DNA of 64,000 nucleotides from Pristionchus mayeri (taxonomy: Eukaryota; Nematoda; Chromadorea; Rhabditida; Neodiplogasteridae), in contig BTRK01000005.1 of the NCBI GenBank assembly GCA_036245805.1, positions 46,797,216 to 46,861,215 on the forward strand, given 5' to 3'. The position numbers and the translations under genes are program-made. The notes under the pieces were generated by a model. It was not told the origin of the DNA, searched no databases, and saw nothing but the letters and a program-made list of their open reading frames with translations. Of this stretch, positions 34,631 to 45,723 are shown piece after piece. Within the stretch, counting starts at the first letter, position 1, and every line of letters starts with the position of its first letter.

Positions 34631-35561
34631 GTTCCTCGCTAGTTACACATTTGTAGTCAAGAATGACGTTGTATTGGTATCATATTTGAACAGCCAGTGC
34701 ACTGTAGTAAGCTTTGCTTTGGGTGTTTCTTAAATTCTTAACGTACTGCGGGACTCCAAAACGGATCCTTCGGTTCAGTATTGCATTTATATAATTGTCA
34801 TTATCATACTGTCAATTTTCACAAGTCGTCAACTCTACAAGATCGGACTGAGTGTAGATATGTGTTTAAAGATCAAAATTGAAATAATTAATTCAATTTT
34901 AAGACACGCACATCTCGGCTTATATGGGAGCAACATAGAAAAATGTTCATAATCGTGTCCGTGGGTTTCATTACCCACTTGATCAAAGCGATTCATCAGG
35001 CAATTTTACATACCATATTGTTAAATGTTGATTCTCTGCAGTTTTCTGGGATATTCGTTGCCCTGTTCCAGCTTAACGAATTCAACGCAATTTTGCACAA
35101 TATGGTGAGCTAAGACCGTTTTCTTATTGTTTGTATTTATTTATTTGTCTTTTCAAAACGTGTACACCCACTATCTGGCAACCTACAGTGCGTCTGTTAC
35201 CCTTGTCATATTTTTCCCTCGAGTGCGCAGATTACTGATCAGCTTCAGAGGTGAGGGAGCGATAAGCTTCGGAGGAACCAATACGAACATCACGTACCCA
35301 CTAGAGTTCGAGAAGCGATACCACGGTCTCTTAATTGTATACACTCTTATCGCTCGATTTGCATAAAAGCCCGTTTTCTCTAATATCATGTACCCATCTA
35401 TAATTCCCGGATAAAATGTATTCATATATTCGTTTATACCTGAAAGTACATTATTTACTCCCCTCGTCCACCTATTTCCCTTTTTTCATGTTAATGTGCA
35501 TGAATTCCCTTCTAGGAACTTGTGTTATTTATTCTATCCATTCCTACTCTTTATCTAATAA

Positions 35562-35776
35562 AAAATGCAATTTTGTCTACGATTAAAGATAATGACAATT
35601 AAAATACTGACCTATCCTGCTCCTTAGATTAATATCTACAAATTTTTTTCAGCAATGTAATCCGACCCTCCGGCCGTACCTCTGAGCGTTGCAATCTAGA
35701 ACCCAAAATGAAGGAGCAGGATAGGTCAGTATTTTAATTGTCATTATCTTTAATCGTAGACAAAATTGCATTTTTT
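35562..35776. mobile_element. Small fold-back with perfect 60-base arms before RCR9
   Basis: The left arm (35562-35627) and right arm (35711-35776) are perfect or nearly perfect reverse complements, with CTACGATTAAAGATAATGAC at the left. The 80-base centre has TTTTTTTCAGCAATG, similar to the start of exon 2 in type II RCR genes. The right arm runs into the RCR9 RING1 acceptor, so the element or its source supplies the polypyrimidine tract. No coding capacity. Confidence 0.8.
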
Positions 35777-35780
35777 CCAG

Positions 35781-36848
35781 CAATACTATACGCTACTCGT
35801 GTGGCATATGTCTAATACATGTGGCATATGTCTTGTGGAATCTCCTCTTCGCCGTTCAGTTTTCTCAGCGTGCGGACACGCGGTCTGCAGCGCCTGCGCG
35901 GAACAGATGAAAACGGATGCTATAGACGATAAACGAGCATTGGCGTGCCCTTTCTGTCGAAGTCAAGGCCGATTCGTGCAGTTTCATGAGACAATTTTTG
36001 GTACAGCGCAGCATGTGTCTTCGTTTGTCAACGCATACGAGATCAAAAGGTTCATTCAGAATTAATCGCACATTTTATATCATACTGAATTTAATAAGAC
36101 TTGGATATCCGAAAAAATCGCACATATCATAAAGTGATCCTTCCAGAACCGAGTTGGAGACGGCTAATGAAGATGCCAAATCTGAGTTCAACAATGCTTC
36201 CATGGCAGAGAAGGCAGCTCGCGATGCACTCAATGCTGCTAGTAATGGTGTGGACATTGCTCGAGAAGAGCTCAGAATCAAGGAAGCTGCGGATTGTACA
36301 CCGGATACATTGATGGCTGCAGTGAACGATGTTACTAACGCCGAATTTATCTTACTTTGCGTTGAATCGGCCTTTGAGATGGCCAAACAATCACAAGAAG
36401 ATGCATATATGACATATATTGCGAAGATGCGTTCTCTAGACGATCAGCACATCAGTCATTTGAGAGGGGAAAACGAAGCAAGGTTAATTTATAAATTAAA
36501 ATGATTATTAATTGTTAACTAAAGACAGGTTAATCAGTTTTGATTTCTATTCACTGTGTGTGTATCGTTTAAAGCAAAACTGATTTTCTGAGTTTATAAA
36601 TTGCCCGTATGAATTGCAGTGCTTCTCTCGATCTTCGCTTCTCTCGAGCTTGTGAGTCATGCTACAAGAACTGGCCGCGTCACCGCGTCTTCTTCCCCAC
36701 ATGCGGCCATGCGGTCTGCCGCGAATGCGCGGACAAGCGGGCTCACGCGTCTGCTGCGGATGGAAATACAATGCCCTGCGCTAATTGTAATACCGAGGGA
36801 GGATTTGTTACACTCTACGAGGATGAAATTGACAAAAACCGGCAATGA
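35781..36848 (+). pseudogene. RCR9: type II RING-coiled coil-RING, RING1 broken by a 20-bp duplication
   Basis: Exons: RING1 35781-36049, helical 36147-36482 (336 nt) and RING2 36620-36848. In RING1 the 20 bases TGTGGCATATGTCTAATACA are followed at once by TGTGGCATATGTCTTGTGG. This tandem duplication covers the first CxxC and makes the exon 269 nt instead of 249, so it is out of frame with the acceptor. The remainder is sound (CGHAVCSAC, CPFC). The helical exon is open, with AREELRIKEAADCTPDTLMA. RING2 is complete (CESC, CGHAVCREC, CANC) and ends GGFVTLYEDEIDKNRQ. No basic N-terminal exons are found; a fold-back element occupies their place. A start at an internal ATG (for example 35812) could still yield an intact protein, so the pseudogene call is not certain. 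Confidence 0.65.
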
Positions 36849-37116
36849 GGAAGTCTCATCGAAGTTGCATACATTTACTGAAGTTTTTGTTATATTTTTT
36901 TTGAAACTGTTTGTGGATAAAGTGTTGTTGTGAATGGAAAGAAGCTGACGCATACATGATTGAAGAAGTATCTTTCATTGTAATCTAGCCCTGAAGGGCA
37001 TGCCTAGTCGTATAATACTCGATATTTTATCAAAGCACTGTCTATGAAATGCTATAGCAATGGCATCATTGACCATCATCTCCTTATTCGTTCATCTGGA
37101 CACAATCTGATCTTCT
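36849..37116. other. Convergent 3' flanks of RCR9 and CCDC25
   Basis: A short AT-rich spacer lies between the plus-strand RCR9 stop and the minus-strand CCDC25 stop. No feature is seen. Confidence 0.5.
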
Positions 37117-38011
37117 TTATCCATTTCTCTGCTCTCTCCCGTCTCGTTTGTTTCTGAGTTGCTTCTTCACAGACCTGACAAAACAGTGTTTTTTAAAAAT
37201 TGAATTCGCTGATCCAAATAAATTAACTCCGATCTGGAAAAGTGACCCACCTGTAATCCACAATTTGCTTCATCTTCGTCTTCTCCAGTCGATTTACAAC
37301 CTCATTGATTCTCCTAGCTACTTTTCTCATCTTTACTGCATTCTCATCGTGAAATCCGACCTAAAAATTACACTTCGCTCTTAAATTCTCATACATTTCA
37401 ATTTATTGCAATTGTTATTACAGCGTATGCACAATTCAATTGGGCATTTATTACCTCGCCAACTGCCATTCTCTCCGTTTTGCTCAGATTGCTCCAAGGA
37501 GTGTAGACGATGCTTGCATCGGTCATCTTATTGCCCTTCTTAGAATTCGCCTTGACGAGTTGACAGCAATCATCGAGCTTAAATTGTGTATTTATTAAAA
37601 TATAAATTTCAATTTACACGATATTTGCAAATATTATATTCATTAAAATACGAATACCTGGAATATTTCGTGATTACAAATATATTTGAGCTGGTATAGA
37701 TACGAAATAGTGACTCACCAAAGCCTGGGGTATCGTATCAATGTCCATTCCATTCGGAAGACTGAGATATACGTGGGCTGACGAGACACCGCTCATGTGG
37801 AACCAAATATATTTTGAACTGCCGAATCTGAAAATAATTGTCAAGTGGAGAGCATCAACAATGCTATGTTGTCGGTATGAAAAATATTTTGAAAAAAATG
37901 TTTTGCATGAAAAGCATCTCACTCAATAAGTCTGTCGTTTTCGTCATCATTCGCGCCCATGAACACAACCGCAGGTGGCTCAATAACGGTGGAGGTGAAA
38001 ACGTAAACCAT
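37117..38011 (-). CDS. CCDC25: CCDC25 orthologue (NFACT-R domain protein)
   Basis: Five exons on the minus strand, 38011-37923, 37827-37719, 37577-37455, 37360-37251 and 37174-37117, join in frame into 162 aa. The start MVYVFTSTVIEPP, then FGSSKYIWFHMSGVSSAHVY, LPNGMDIDTIPQAL, DDCCQLVKANSKKGNKM, IVYTPWSNLSKTERMAVGEV, GFHDENAV and VVNRLEKTKM follow animal CCDC25 step by step. CCDC25 has the NFACT-R (DUF814) fold shared with the ribosome quality-control factor NEMF/Tae2. In mammals it has been reported as a sensor of extracellular trap DNA. The basic coiled-coil tail is much shorter than in vertebrate CCDC25 (about 208 aa): after exon 4 only RSVKKQLRNKRDGREQRNG follows. Exon 3 uses a TTAAG acceptor. 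A TCTCAG directly before the ATG would suit spliced-leader addition. This is the one clear conserved gene in the window. Confidence 0.92.
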
Positions 38012-38605
38012 CTGAGACATTTGTTCATTAAAAAGTGCACATAAAATTAACACAAAAATGTAAAGAACAAATCAAATTTGAAGCAATTACGAGAATTCCC
38101 GTCCCATTTCATCGCGCTGACTCACACACACTCGCCTTTAGCGCTGACTTTCAGCACGTTGTGCAATAGTGGGGGAGGGTGAGGTGGGGCGAGAGAAGAA
38201 GAAGAATGGAGCAGAGAGTGAGTGAGGGAAGCTAGAGAAAGAGAGCCAGCAAGGGAGAGAGTGACATGAGGAGAAATGCTTGGAGACAATTCTCAAACAA
38301 ATGTGTCCTGAGAAGCATTCCGGGAGCTTTATTTCAAGAAAGATAAATCTTTAATTGTAATAGTGAGAAAATAGTGGAAAATGTAACATACTTTGTCACA
38401 TAAAAGAAATTAGAAGCAAAGTTTATTCTGGCGTTGATAGAGCGACATGCACTTTCATATTGAAAACAAAAAAAATAAATTGGGACCGATCAATAGATCG
38501 CGACATCACAGGAAATGAGGAACTGGTATTTCAATTTCACAGATTAGTCGAGCAACAAGAAATATCGAAAGGTTTATTGTTTTCCGATTCAATAGAATCG
38601 TCACT
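38012..38605. other. Upstream region of CCDC25
   Basis: Contains the presumed promoter of CCDC25 (minus strand) and a GA-rich stretch at about 38190-38270. No other exon is recognised. Confidence 0.45.
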
Positions 38606-38915
38606 TCAAATTATGATTTTCTGGCAATCAATCTTTGAATTATTCTCGATGAAAAGATCGTCGAATCCGTCGGGAGTATGTGCGACCTGAAAAAAATATG
38701 ACGTCCAGAGCAAAGTGGAGAAGGTTAACATGTTGACATGGCATCGCATGACATGATATGGGCAGTGCTCCTTAATATCAAACAGCTCACCATCATCAGT
38801 CTGTGCGAACGGCAGAAAGAGCGCAAGATGAGGAAGAGGCATGAAGCGATCAAGATTGCATCGATTACAATGACGAGAATAATGAAATGGCCATCCAGAT
38901 CGAACAGAATTCGTA
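38606..38915 (-). CDS. Possible small membrane protein, 3' exons only
   Basis: Two minus-strand exons fit together in phase 0. About 38915-38791 encodes FIILVIVIDAILIASCLFLI (a membrane helix) followed by basic LRSFCRSHRLMM and a GTGAGC donor. Exon 38686-38606, after TTTTTTCAG, encodes VAHTPDGFDDLFIENNSKID and a short end to TGA. The upstream acceptor or start codon is not found; the frame closes at a TGA just before the helix exon. It could be a fragment of a larger gene. No family is recognised. Confidence 0.35.
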
Positions 38916-38970
38916 ATTGAAGTCAATGTCCCTTCATTTCACACATTTTTTACAGGATATGAGAGATTAA

Positions 38971-39044
38971 ATGTTATCGCACTTTCCATATTTGCAAATG
39001 AGATTAACTGTTATCGCACTTTCCATATTTGCAAATAACATTTC
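38971..39044. repeat. 37-bp tandem duplication upstream of the secreted-protein gene
   Basis: TGTTATCGCACTTTCCATAT plus TTGCAAAT occurs twice, at 38971 and 39008. The paralogous upstream region at 45580 has it once and diverged, so the duplication arose after the copies split. Confidence 0.8.
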
Positions 39045-39151
39045 TCACGTAGATTGTAAATTCAATTATCGAACAAAGGACAATAACATCTCCTCTCCTT
39101 CTCATTCTTCAATCATTCGCTGCCCTTCTCCCCTCTCCAGTCGGTGGTCCG

Positions 39152-40759
39152 ATGATTTTTCTCCTCCTCCTCTTCGTTGTATCGCTTCCAATCAACGCTC
39201 ACGCCTTACATATAAGGTTTACATATTTAAAAACAATAACAAACACGAATTTGATATCGAAAAAATGAAATTCCAGGCCTGCATCCTACGATGTGCCAAC
39301 GCGGACGTAGTTGAGGTTCCTTTTCTAATTGTTAATAATTGCTGTGCTTTACAATTTTTTAAATATATTTTACAGTTTCTCGATTTTCCGTTCCAGCGCA
39401 CTCAAAAGAATTGCGAGAAGATGATATGGATGCGTTTCCGGTAGGTCATAGCGATATATTCTGTTGAGGACATTGTGACCCCAAAACGTGCATAATAGGC
39501 AGAATTTCAACAGTATTCATCGCAGGCAAGGAGAGGAGCTTCTAACCGTGCGCTTCGACGCGAAACCTGTTGCTGGCACGGAATTCTTCCTGAATGACGT
39601 CAGATTCCGCTTCAACGACAACGGCAAAGTTGAAGTCAAGCGAGGCGATGACATCATCGGTAAAGAGGTCAATATGAATTATATAAAAATCGTGAAAAAT
39701 CAGAAGGCAACTACACTTCCAAGAGCGTAATGGGTGATCCCTATAGTGGAGAGCTCGCAATTCGATTAACCGAGGTGATTTTATTAACAATTATTTTAAA
39801 TTTGTATTTGTATATTAACAAACTGGATTTGGAATGAGTACAATATTATGGTGTTGATCGTTGATCTCTACCGCTACTTGATGTTATTTTCTGCAGCCCG
39901 CCTACAAGGTTTTCGCGAATCTCGACATGACCGTAGAAGGCAAGACATGGGCGCTACCCGAATTTTCAAAGAAATTGGCAGAAATTTGTACGTTATTGCT
40001 CGTATTTGGCAACCTGCCGTTACAAACAAAACGATTAAGAAAATGTTTCAGCCCCGTGCAGCAAGTATGAGATTATTATCGAGAAACCGGAGAAGATCGA
40101 TGTAATATTTTATTTTTTACAAATAATTTGCAAATATTTTCTGACTCTAAGGTTAAGGAACGATGAATTGCTTCTGCGATGATCTAAAACCTATCCAAAA
40201 ATAATCCAATAAGATATACTATTCAGGTAATAATACGCGACAGGACAATCAGATGCGCAAATAATGCCACAAATAAGACGAAGTTGTGGTTCGAATGAAT
40301 TTAGAATTTGTGGAATTTATAGAAATAAAATGTAGGATCAGTGACAAAAACTGGGAAGGGCAACCGCAAATGTTGGAAGCTACAGAAATTGCATGTAAAA
40401 ATGCGCAGTGGACTCAGAATCAAAGGAATTTAGAGGCTCCAATGTAATGGATTTGATATGTGATATGTGATCTCTGATATCGATGTAGTTATATTAGTTG
40501 AAGTGGGAAATAGTGCACCCATCGAGATATTATGATACCACTTAAAAATGGTGGTCCAAAATAAGAATATCCAAAATATGAATATAATAATTGCAGTCGT
40601 CTGGTATGCAGTGATAAAATAACAAAGAAATCATGATCACTTGTCAAAATTTCAGACGGATTCTTCACGGTTAACCTCGATAAATCGGCCCGATCTCCAG
40701 TTGGAGGAGAGAAATCGAAAACGATCGATAAATCGAAGAGTTTCAGTGTGAAGGAGTGA
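39152..40759 (+). pseudogene. Secreted/membrane protein gene, copy 1, altered
   Basis: Exons found: signal peptide 39152-39216 (MIFLLLLLFVVSLPINAHA), about 39277-39314 (ACILRCANADVVE), 39376-39440 (NCEKMIWMRFR), 39526-39667 (GEELLTVRFDAKPVAGTEFF, with VEVKRGDDIIGKE), 39897-39987 (AYKVFANLDMTVEGKTWALP), 40052-40101 (PCSKYEIIIEKPEKID), possibly 40339-40443, and 40656-40759 (DGFFTVNLDKSARSPVGGEK). Compared with copy 2 at 45.7 kb the first donor has moved and changes phase, so the second exon runs into TAG. The two exons that encode the membrane helix in copy 2 are missing. Copy 1 is therefore either a pseudogene or a secreted variant with other splicing. I do not recognise the family. Confidence 0.5.
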
Positions 40760-41990
40760 GGAGGAAGTGAGAAGTGGGGAATTTGGTTTTAATTTTTTGC
40801 TAAATTTTACATTTTTTAATAGGTATAAGTTTATGATAAGATAGCTGATGAGCAATCAAACTGGCTCATTTGTAATATGCCAGGCTCACTCATGTGTATT
40901 ATTCCAGGCACACAGACGTTTTCTTCCACGATGTACGACAATCACACCACATTCATTTAGATAAAGCACGTTTCTGCTGGAAATTTATTCCGAAATCAGA
41001 GAAAAACACACTTCTTTATCACACAAAAATTGTTGAACGAACAAATAACAATAAAAACGAAACATGATCAAATATTATTCGTATTTTCGAGAGATTGAAA
41101 ATTTATTTTCGCCGGAATTTTATGTCTTTTATTCTCCAGAACAAGGGAAACGAATACGATTGCCGCCGTAAGGAAGAAAGTGAAGTCATCCACATGGTCG
41201 ACCAGGTCCAAGGATTGCGAATCGCGGGCATGGTCGGAAAAATATCACTTTGAGTTCTCAAAAAAATGCTATATATTCTTTATGTATTTTGAATTCATGT
41301 TGTCGGGTAGGTTCTGAAGCACTACAGAAGCAAAAGTTCTTGAAAGCTGTCAGAAAAAATAAATATGCGAACCTATCCCACAATAAACTGCGAAACAGAC
41401 GCTCAGAGCTGCTAATTATCAAGGCTGAGATCATCTTACATAGAAAATAGTGCTTTAACCATTCCGGAATAGTGTAAAGTAATTCGTAGAATACGACAAA
41501 TATGAGAAAAGAACGACCGCTTGACACATCTGAATGTTGTTAAAACTTTAACAACGCGAGCTCCAACAACAAACTTGTGAAGTATAGATCGATGGCAAGT
41601 CCAAGATTCACTAGCCCGCACATGCATTGTATAAAATTACTGATCTAAAACGTATTGTTGAATAAAGACGACTTGCATGTTCCTTACTTCGCCAAGTTTA
41701 TAATAAAAACTATCAACATTGTACATGTATATCTGCAAATTGATGTTATCTCTATATAATCTACGTCACGATTTCTTCAATTTAGACACTATCCCAGTTT
41801 AACCGACCGGGAGAGTGCATAGATTGAAGAAAGCGTGACATATTTTCATTAACTCTTCATTTTATTCACACACACTCTCAGTTGAGATGCAGAAAAAAAT
41901 ATAATATATTTGAGAATGACTTTTAAGCTCTATTACAGAAGGATGCAAAACTGATTTCGGTTTTTTTACTGAATAAATATGTCGATGACT
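40760..41990. other. Duplicated non-coding flank, first copy
   Basis: Parts of this stretch (about 41090-41650) match 55670-56250, so it belongs to the segmental duplication. It holds no convincing exon. The second copy carries two fold-back insertions that this copy lacks. Confidence 0.5.
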
Positions 41991-41993
41991 TAC

Positions 41994-42600
41994 TGGAAGA
42001 AGTGAGGCCACGAATGGGATTACGATAGAGATTATGAGGCCGGTAATCGTGAAACGAGGAGTCAGGAGGGCCCCCAGGAGCGTATGCTATTTTCGAATTG
42101 TATAATAATTCAAATTTAAAAAAAATAATACTAGTATGATAAACTGTTTGATTGGATGTGTGAAGCAGAAAACACGAAAAGGAAGTTCTACGTGCCACGG
42201 GCGTATATTTTTCTAAAAAAAAGAATCGAATAGTCTCAGATTTTTCGAAAACGATGAATTATTGGTAGTTTTCAATGCAAACGTACACCTCATTTTCATG
42301 TCAGTGGTATCAAGATTTTGTAAAACAAGCTTACAATTCAGCTTACCCAGTAACATCTCGAGTAGGGAATTGCTAAAAATATCGCTATTCCACTGGCCCT
42401 CGACAACAGTATTAAAATGATAGGAATGAAGTTCAACTGAAAGACACTTTGATAAATACTATGTTCAAAATACGTGCAGTGTTTCGAATCTACGTACTCC
42501 CCCCGGTCGATTGGGGAGAGTGTACATAGAATGAAGAAGCCAGGTATCGTGTCTCGTAGTCTAAATGATACATTAACCTTGTAGGCCTTGAGGATATTTT
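41994..42600 (-). pseudogene. Three-helix membrane protein gene, copy 1, nonsense codon
   Basis: Exons on the minus strand: about 42724-42578, 42436-42347, 42212-42132 and 42086-41994, all phase 0 as in the copy at 56.5-57.3 kb. They encode VDEHKHVGYQAYHEVVNAVL with a helix ending YILR, then FIPIILILLSRASGIAIFLA with SRCYW, then RPWHVELPFRVFCFTHPIKQ, then PRFTITGLIISIVIPFVASL. In the first exon a TGA at 42602-42604 stands where copy 2 has TGT, so the protein would stop within the first helix. Family not recognised. Confidence 0.55.
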
Positions 42601-42936
42601 GTCAGCGTAAGATGTATACAATGATAATGGCACAAAGCACAGCATTGACGACTTCGTGGTAGGCTTGGTAACCAACATGCTTATGTTCGTCAACACACCA
42701 CTGCACCAAGCCCTCTGATGACATGACTAGCAAATGCTCTTGATTACACAGATAAACGCAGCAGCAGCAAATGTGGAAGGGGCTGAAGAAAGGGGGAGGT
42801 ACATACACAACACTTCCGGGTCCAGGACACTTCCTCCAGACACAATCAATATGTTTTGATTAAATGTTCATCCTGAGTGGAAAGAACGTGAAATGATATC
42901 GAAAAAAGCGTCCTGAACTGGTGCATATATTAATCG

Positions 42937-42994
42937 GACGTAGTACATAATTTTTGTGTAGTACATAATTTTGTGTAGTACATAATTTTTGAAT
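42937..42994. repeat. Three-copy tandem repeat GTAGTACATAATTTT
   Basis: GTAGTACATAATTTT followed by TGT, GT or TG occurs three times in succession. A minor local repeat with no assigned role. Confidence 0.85.
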
Positions 42995-43257
42995 AATGGC
43001 TAGTAACCAAGAGTGAAATTGATCGAAGAAAGTAACCAAAGAACCAGCGAAATTGTGAGCTCTCGGATAGGAGAGATGGCACCTAATAGCGCAGATGTGA
43101 TATTGATAAGGGCTTATCTTTTGAAGATGAGGTCACCGGTTGCGCAATATTTCTGCGGCAAGGATGCTTTAGTGTGCTGTGCGGGAAGTAGGGTGCCCAG
43201 TATCATTCGCCATTACTTTGACGTTAAAGGAATACCAAAGGCAAAATTCATTTTTTG

Positions 43258-45163
43258 AAGCGTGCATATGAGTGACTGTCTGAGAGAATTAAGCATGTGC
43301 CGTACAACGAAAAATAAATTACCAAGGTGAAAAATGATCTTAGGGTAACTTTTCGCGTAGAGTTCGAAAATCGACCTTAGGAAGCCGTACCTCTGACACC
43401 TCATTTCCTGTGTCGCGCTGTATATGGGTGGTCGGTTTTTGCATCTTTTGAACGGCTCATCCAAACCCCATAAATGCATAGTAATTCTGAAAGATCTCGA
43501 CGAGATACGCATTTTTACCATTGAAAGTGAAAGGCTAGCTCATCTGTAAAAAAAAATATGGCAAATATTATGAAATAAAATATGACCAAATTGACGCCCT
43601 GGAAAATTTTAATCCGTATGCCCTTTTTGAAATGTGGTATTCAGATTCTACGTGAAAAGTCACCCCTAGGCGCCATTTTTCGCTCCAAAAGACGTGCACG
43701 GACGGGGTTTCCTGGTTCGAGGAAAACATTATTATGAAAATTTCTGCATATATTTGTATTTTTCAGGCGAACCATCGTGATCTCAGATCACTTTTGAACA
43801 AATATTTACTATTCTAGATTGAAGAATTATGATTACGCTAAAAAATACGGAGTTTCACTCATTCCTAAAAAATCGATTTTACCAACATCGAAAAATCTCA
43901 ATTTTGGCCGCTGCTAGCTTTAAGTATTCAACTGAAATATCGCAATTTCAAGGTAGTTCGCATAATATGTACCGATATACATGATATAAAGTTGTATAGA
44001 GGCTCTCCAGCAGTTGGATTTTAAAAATGTTCTTGCATGAAAACGTTACTTTGAGAGTGAGCAAAAATAATTTATACAAAATTAAGGTGTATTTTCGAGG
44101 GGATTCGACTAATTTCAGGCGTAAAATCATGTTGACATATAAGGTTATTAGAAAACGTGTGCGTGCTTACAGATTTCAGATCTAAAAATATCGAAATTTT
44201 CAGCATTGTGAAATTCGAAAATTGGAAAACAACGAAGAATGCACTCGCATCAATAACAATCGACTCAAAACGAGTGAAATTGCATTAATTTATAAAAATT
44301 TCTCAAAATTTCACGAAAATCCTTTTTAAATATCATTTTTTTTCAAATCCGGCAAGTTCAGAATCGCATATTCATGCAAGAATATTTTTAAAATACAACT
44401 GGTGGAGAACCTCTATATAACTTTATACCATGTATGTCGGTACATATTATACGAATTACCTTGAAATTGCGATATTTCAGTTGAATACTTAAAGCTAGCA
44501 GCTGCCAAAATTGAGATTTTTCGATGTTGGTAAAATCGATTTTTTAGGAATGAGTGAAACTCCGTATTTTTTAGCGTAATCATAATTCTTCAATCTAGAA
44601 TAGTAAATATTTGTTCAAAAGTGATCTGAGATCACGATGGTTCGCCTGAAAAATACAAATATATGCAGAAATTTTCATAATAATGTTTTCCTCGAACCAG
44701 GAAACCCCGTCCGTGCACGTCTTTTGGAGCGAAAAATGGCGCCTAGGGGTGACTTTTCACGTAGAATCTGAATACCACATTTCAAAAAGGGCATACGGAT
44801 TAAAATTTTCCAGGGCGTCAATTTGGTCATATTTTATTTCATAATATTTGCCATATTTTTTTTTACAGATGAGCTAGCCTTTCACTTTCAATGGTAAAAA
44901 TGCGTATCTCGTCGAGATCTTTCAGAATTACTATGCATTTATGGGGTTTGGATGAGCCGTTCAAAAGATGCAAAAACCGACCACCCATATACAGCGCGAC
45001 ACAGGAAATGAGGTGTCAGAGGTACGGCTTCCTAAGGTCGATTTTCGAACTCTACGCGAAAAGTTACCCTAAGATCATTATTCACCTTGGTACTTTATTT
45101 TCCGTTGTACGGCCTATAGGTGATATTGCTCAGTTCTCTCAGATAGTCACTCATATACACGGC
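43258..45163. mobile_element. Long fold-back element 3 (about 1.9 kb palindrome)
   Basis: The arms, about 43258-44042 and 44372-45163, are reverse complements with high identity, including CTCTCAGA-AGTCACTCATAT near the outer ends. The centre of about 330 bases is unique. Open frames in the arms appear in duplicate on opposite strands with the same protein (starting MVKMRISSRSFRITM), so they are products of the palindrome rather than independent genes. It separates the two copies of the segmental duplication. No transposase is seen. Confidence 0.85.
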
Positions 45164-45560
45164 CTAGATCACCCCAACGATACGACTTTCGAGATGTTAA
45201 CGTTGATATATCCATTACGAACACAGCTATCGGTAGTTGTTGGCTGGGATCCAAATCAGGGAAAGCTCACGCAACGTGCGATAGAGCACGCGACTGGAAG
45301 AGAGTTATCCTCCAATTGAAATATATTTCAACCGGGCGCTTGTTTGCCTTTACACCTCCTTTAAATGCACAACCTAAACGTCTTCTGAAACAAATGCTGC
45401 GGAAGGGTACCTTTTTGTTTCCATCCGGTGGATTCTCATGAGACCTAGTGTCGCGTTGCCTTTGTAGGCAAATGGTTCCAGTGATTAGATAATAACGGTG
45501 AATATGTCCGAAAAAGATCACGCCCCTGCTAGGACTAATGAAACATGCAGGTATCTCATT
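45164..45560. other. Spacer between fold-back 3 and the second duplicated block
   Basis: No gene is supported. An open frame running out of the fold-back arm extends to about 45319 but has no family signal. Confidence 0.4.
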
Positions 45561-45723
45561 GTTGACAGGGGATCCGTGATATTAACCGCACTTTCTATAT
45601 TTACAATTAACATTTCTCACGTAGATTTCCAATTCAATTATCGAACAAAGGACAATAACATCTCATCTCCTCCTCATTTTCCATTCATTCTCTGCCCTTC
45701 TCCCCTCTCCAGTCGGTGGTCCG

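Larger units (their letters stand above)
32577..35366 (+). pseudogene. Serpentine-receptor-like gene interrupted by a SINE (after RCR8)
   Basis: Exon from 32577: MDMRLDEEIDYTQLLALLYL, then about five bases are missing against the RCR6 copy and the frame is lost near 32690. The next exon (about 32789) has an AAG acceptor and reads CISVV-stop where the others read G. A SINE-like insertion follows from 32945. Beyond it come GSIIGKLLMAAHRYFAMS (about 33505), LSGILVCIAICPCIPTIF (about 33640), FIIVSVGFITHLIKAIHQAI (about 34945) with FVALFQLNEFNAILHNM, and finally YTHYLATYSASVTLVIFFP with RVRRLLISF, ending at TAA 35366. The order of helices, the HRY-like motif and the P-RVRRLL segment after the last helix recall nematode Srg-type chemoreceptors. 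It is clearly a pseudogene. Confidence 0.5.

Noticed and set aside
43213..45319. Two open frames on opposite strands encoding almost the same protein
   Set aside because: They are mirror images created by fold-back element 3, not independent genes.
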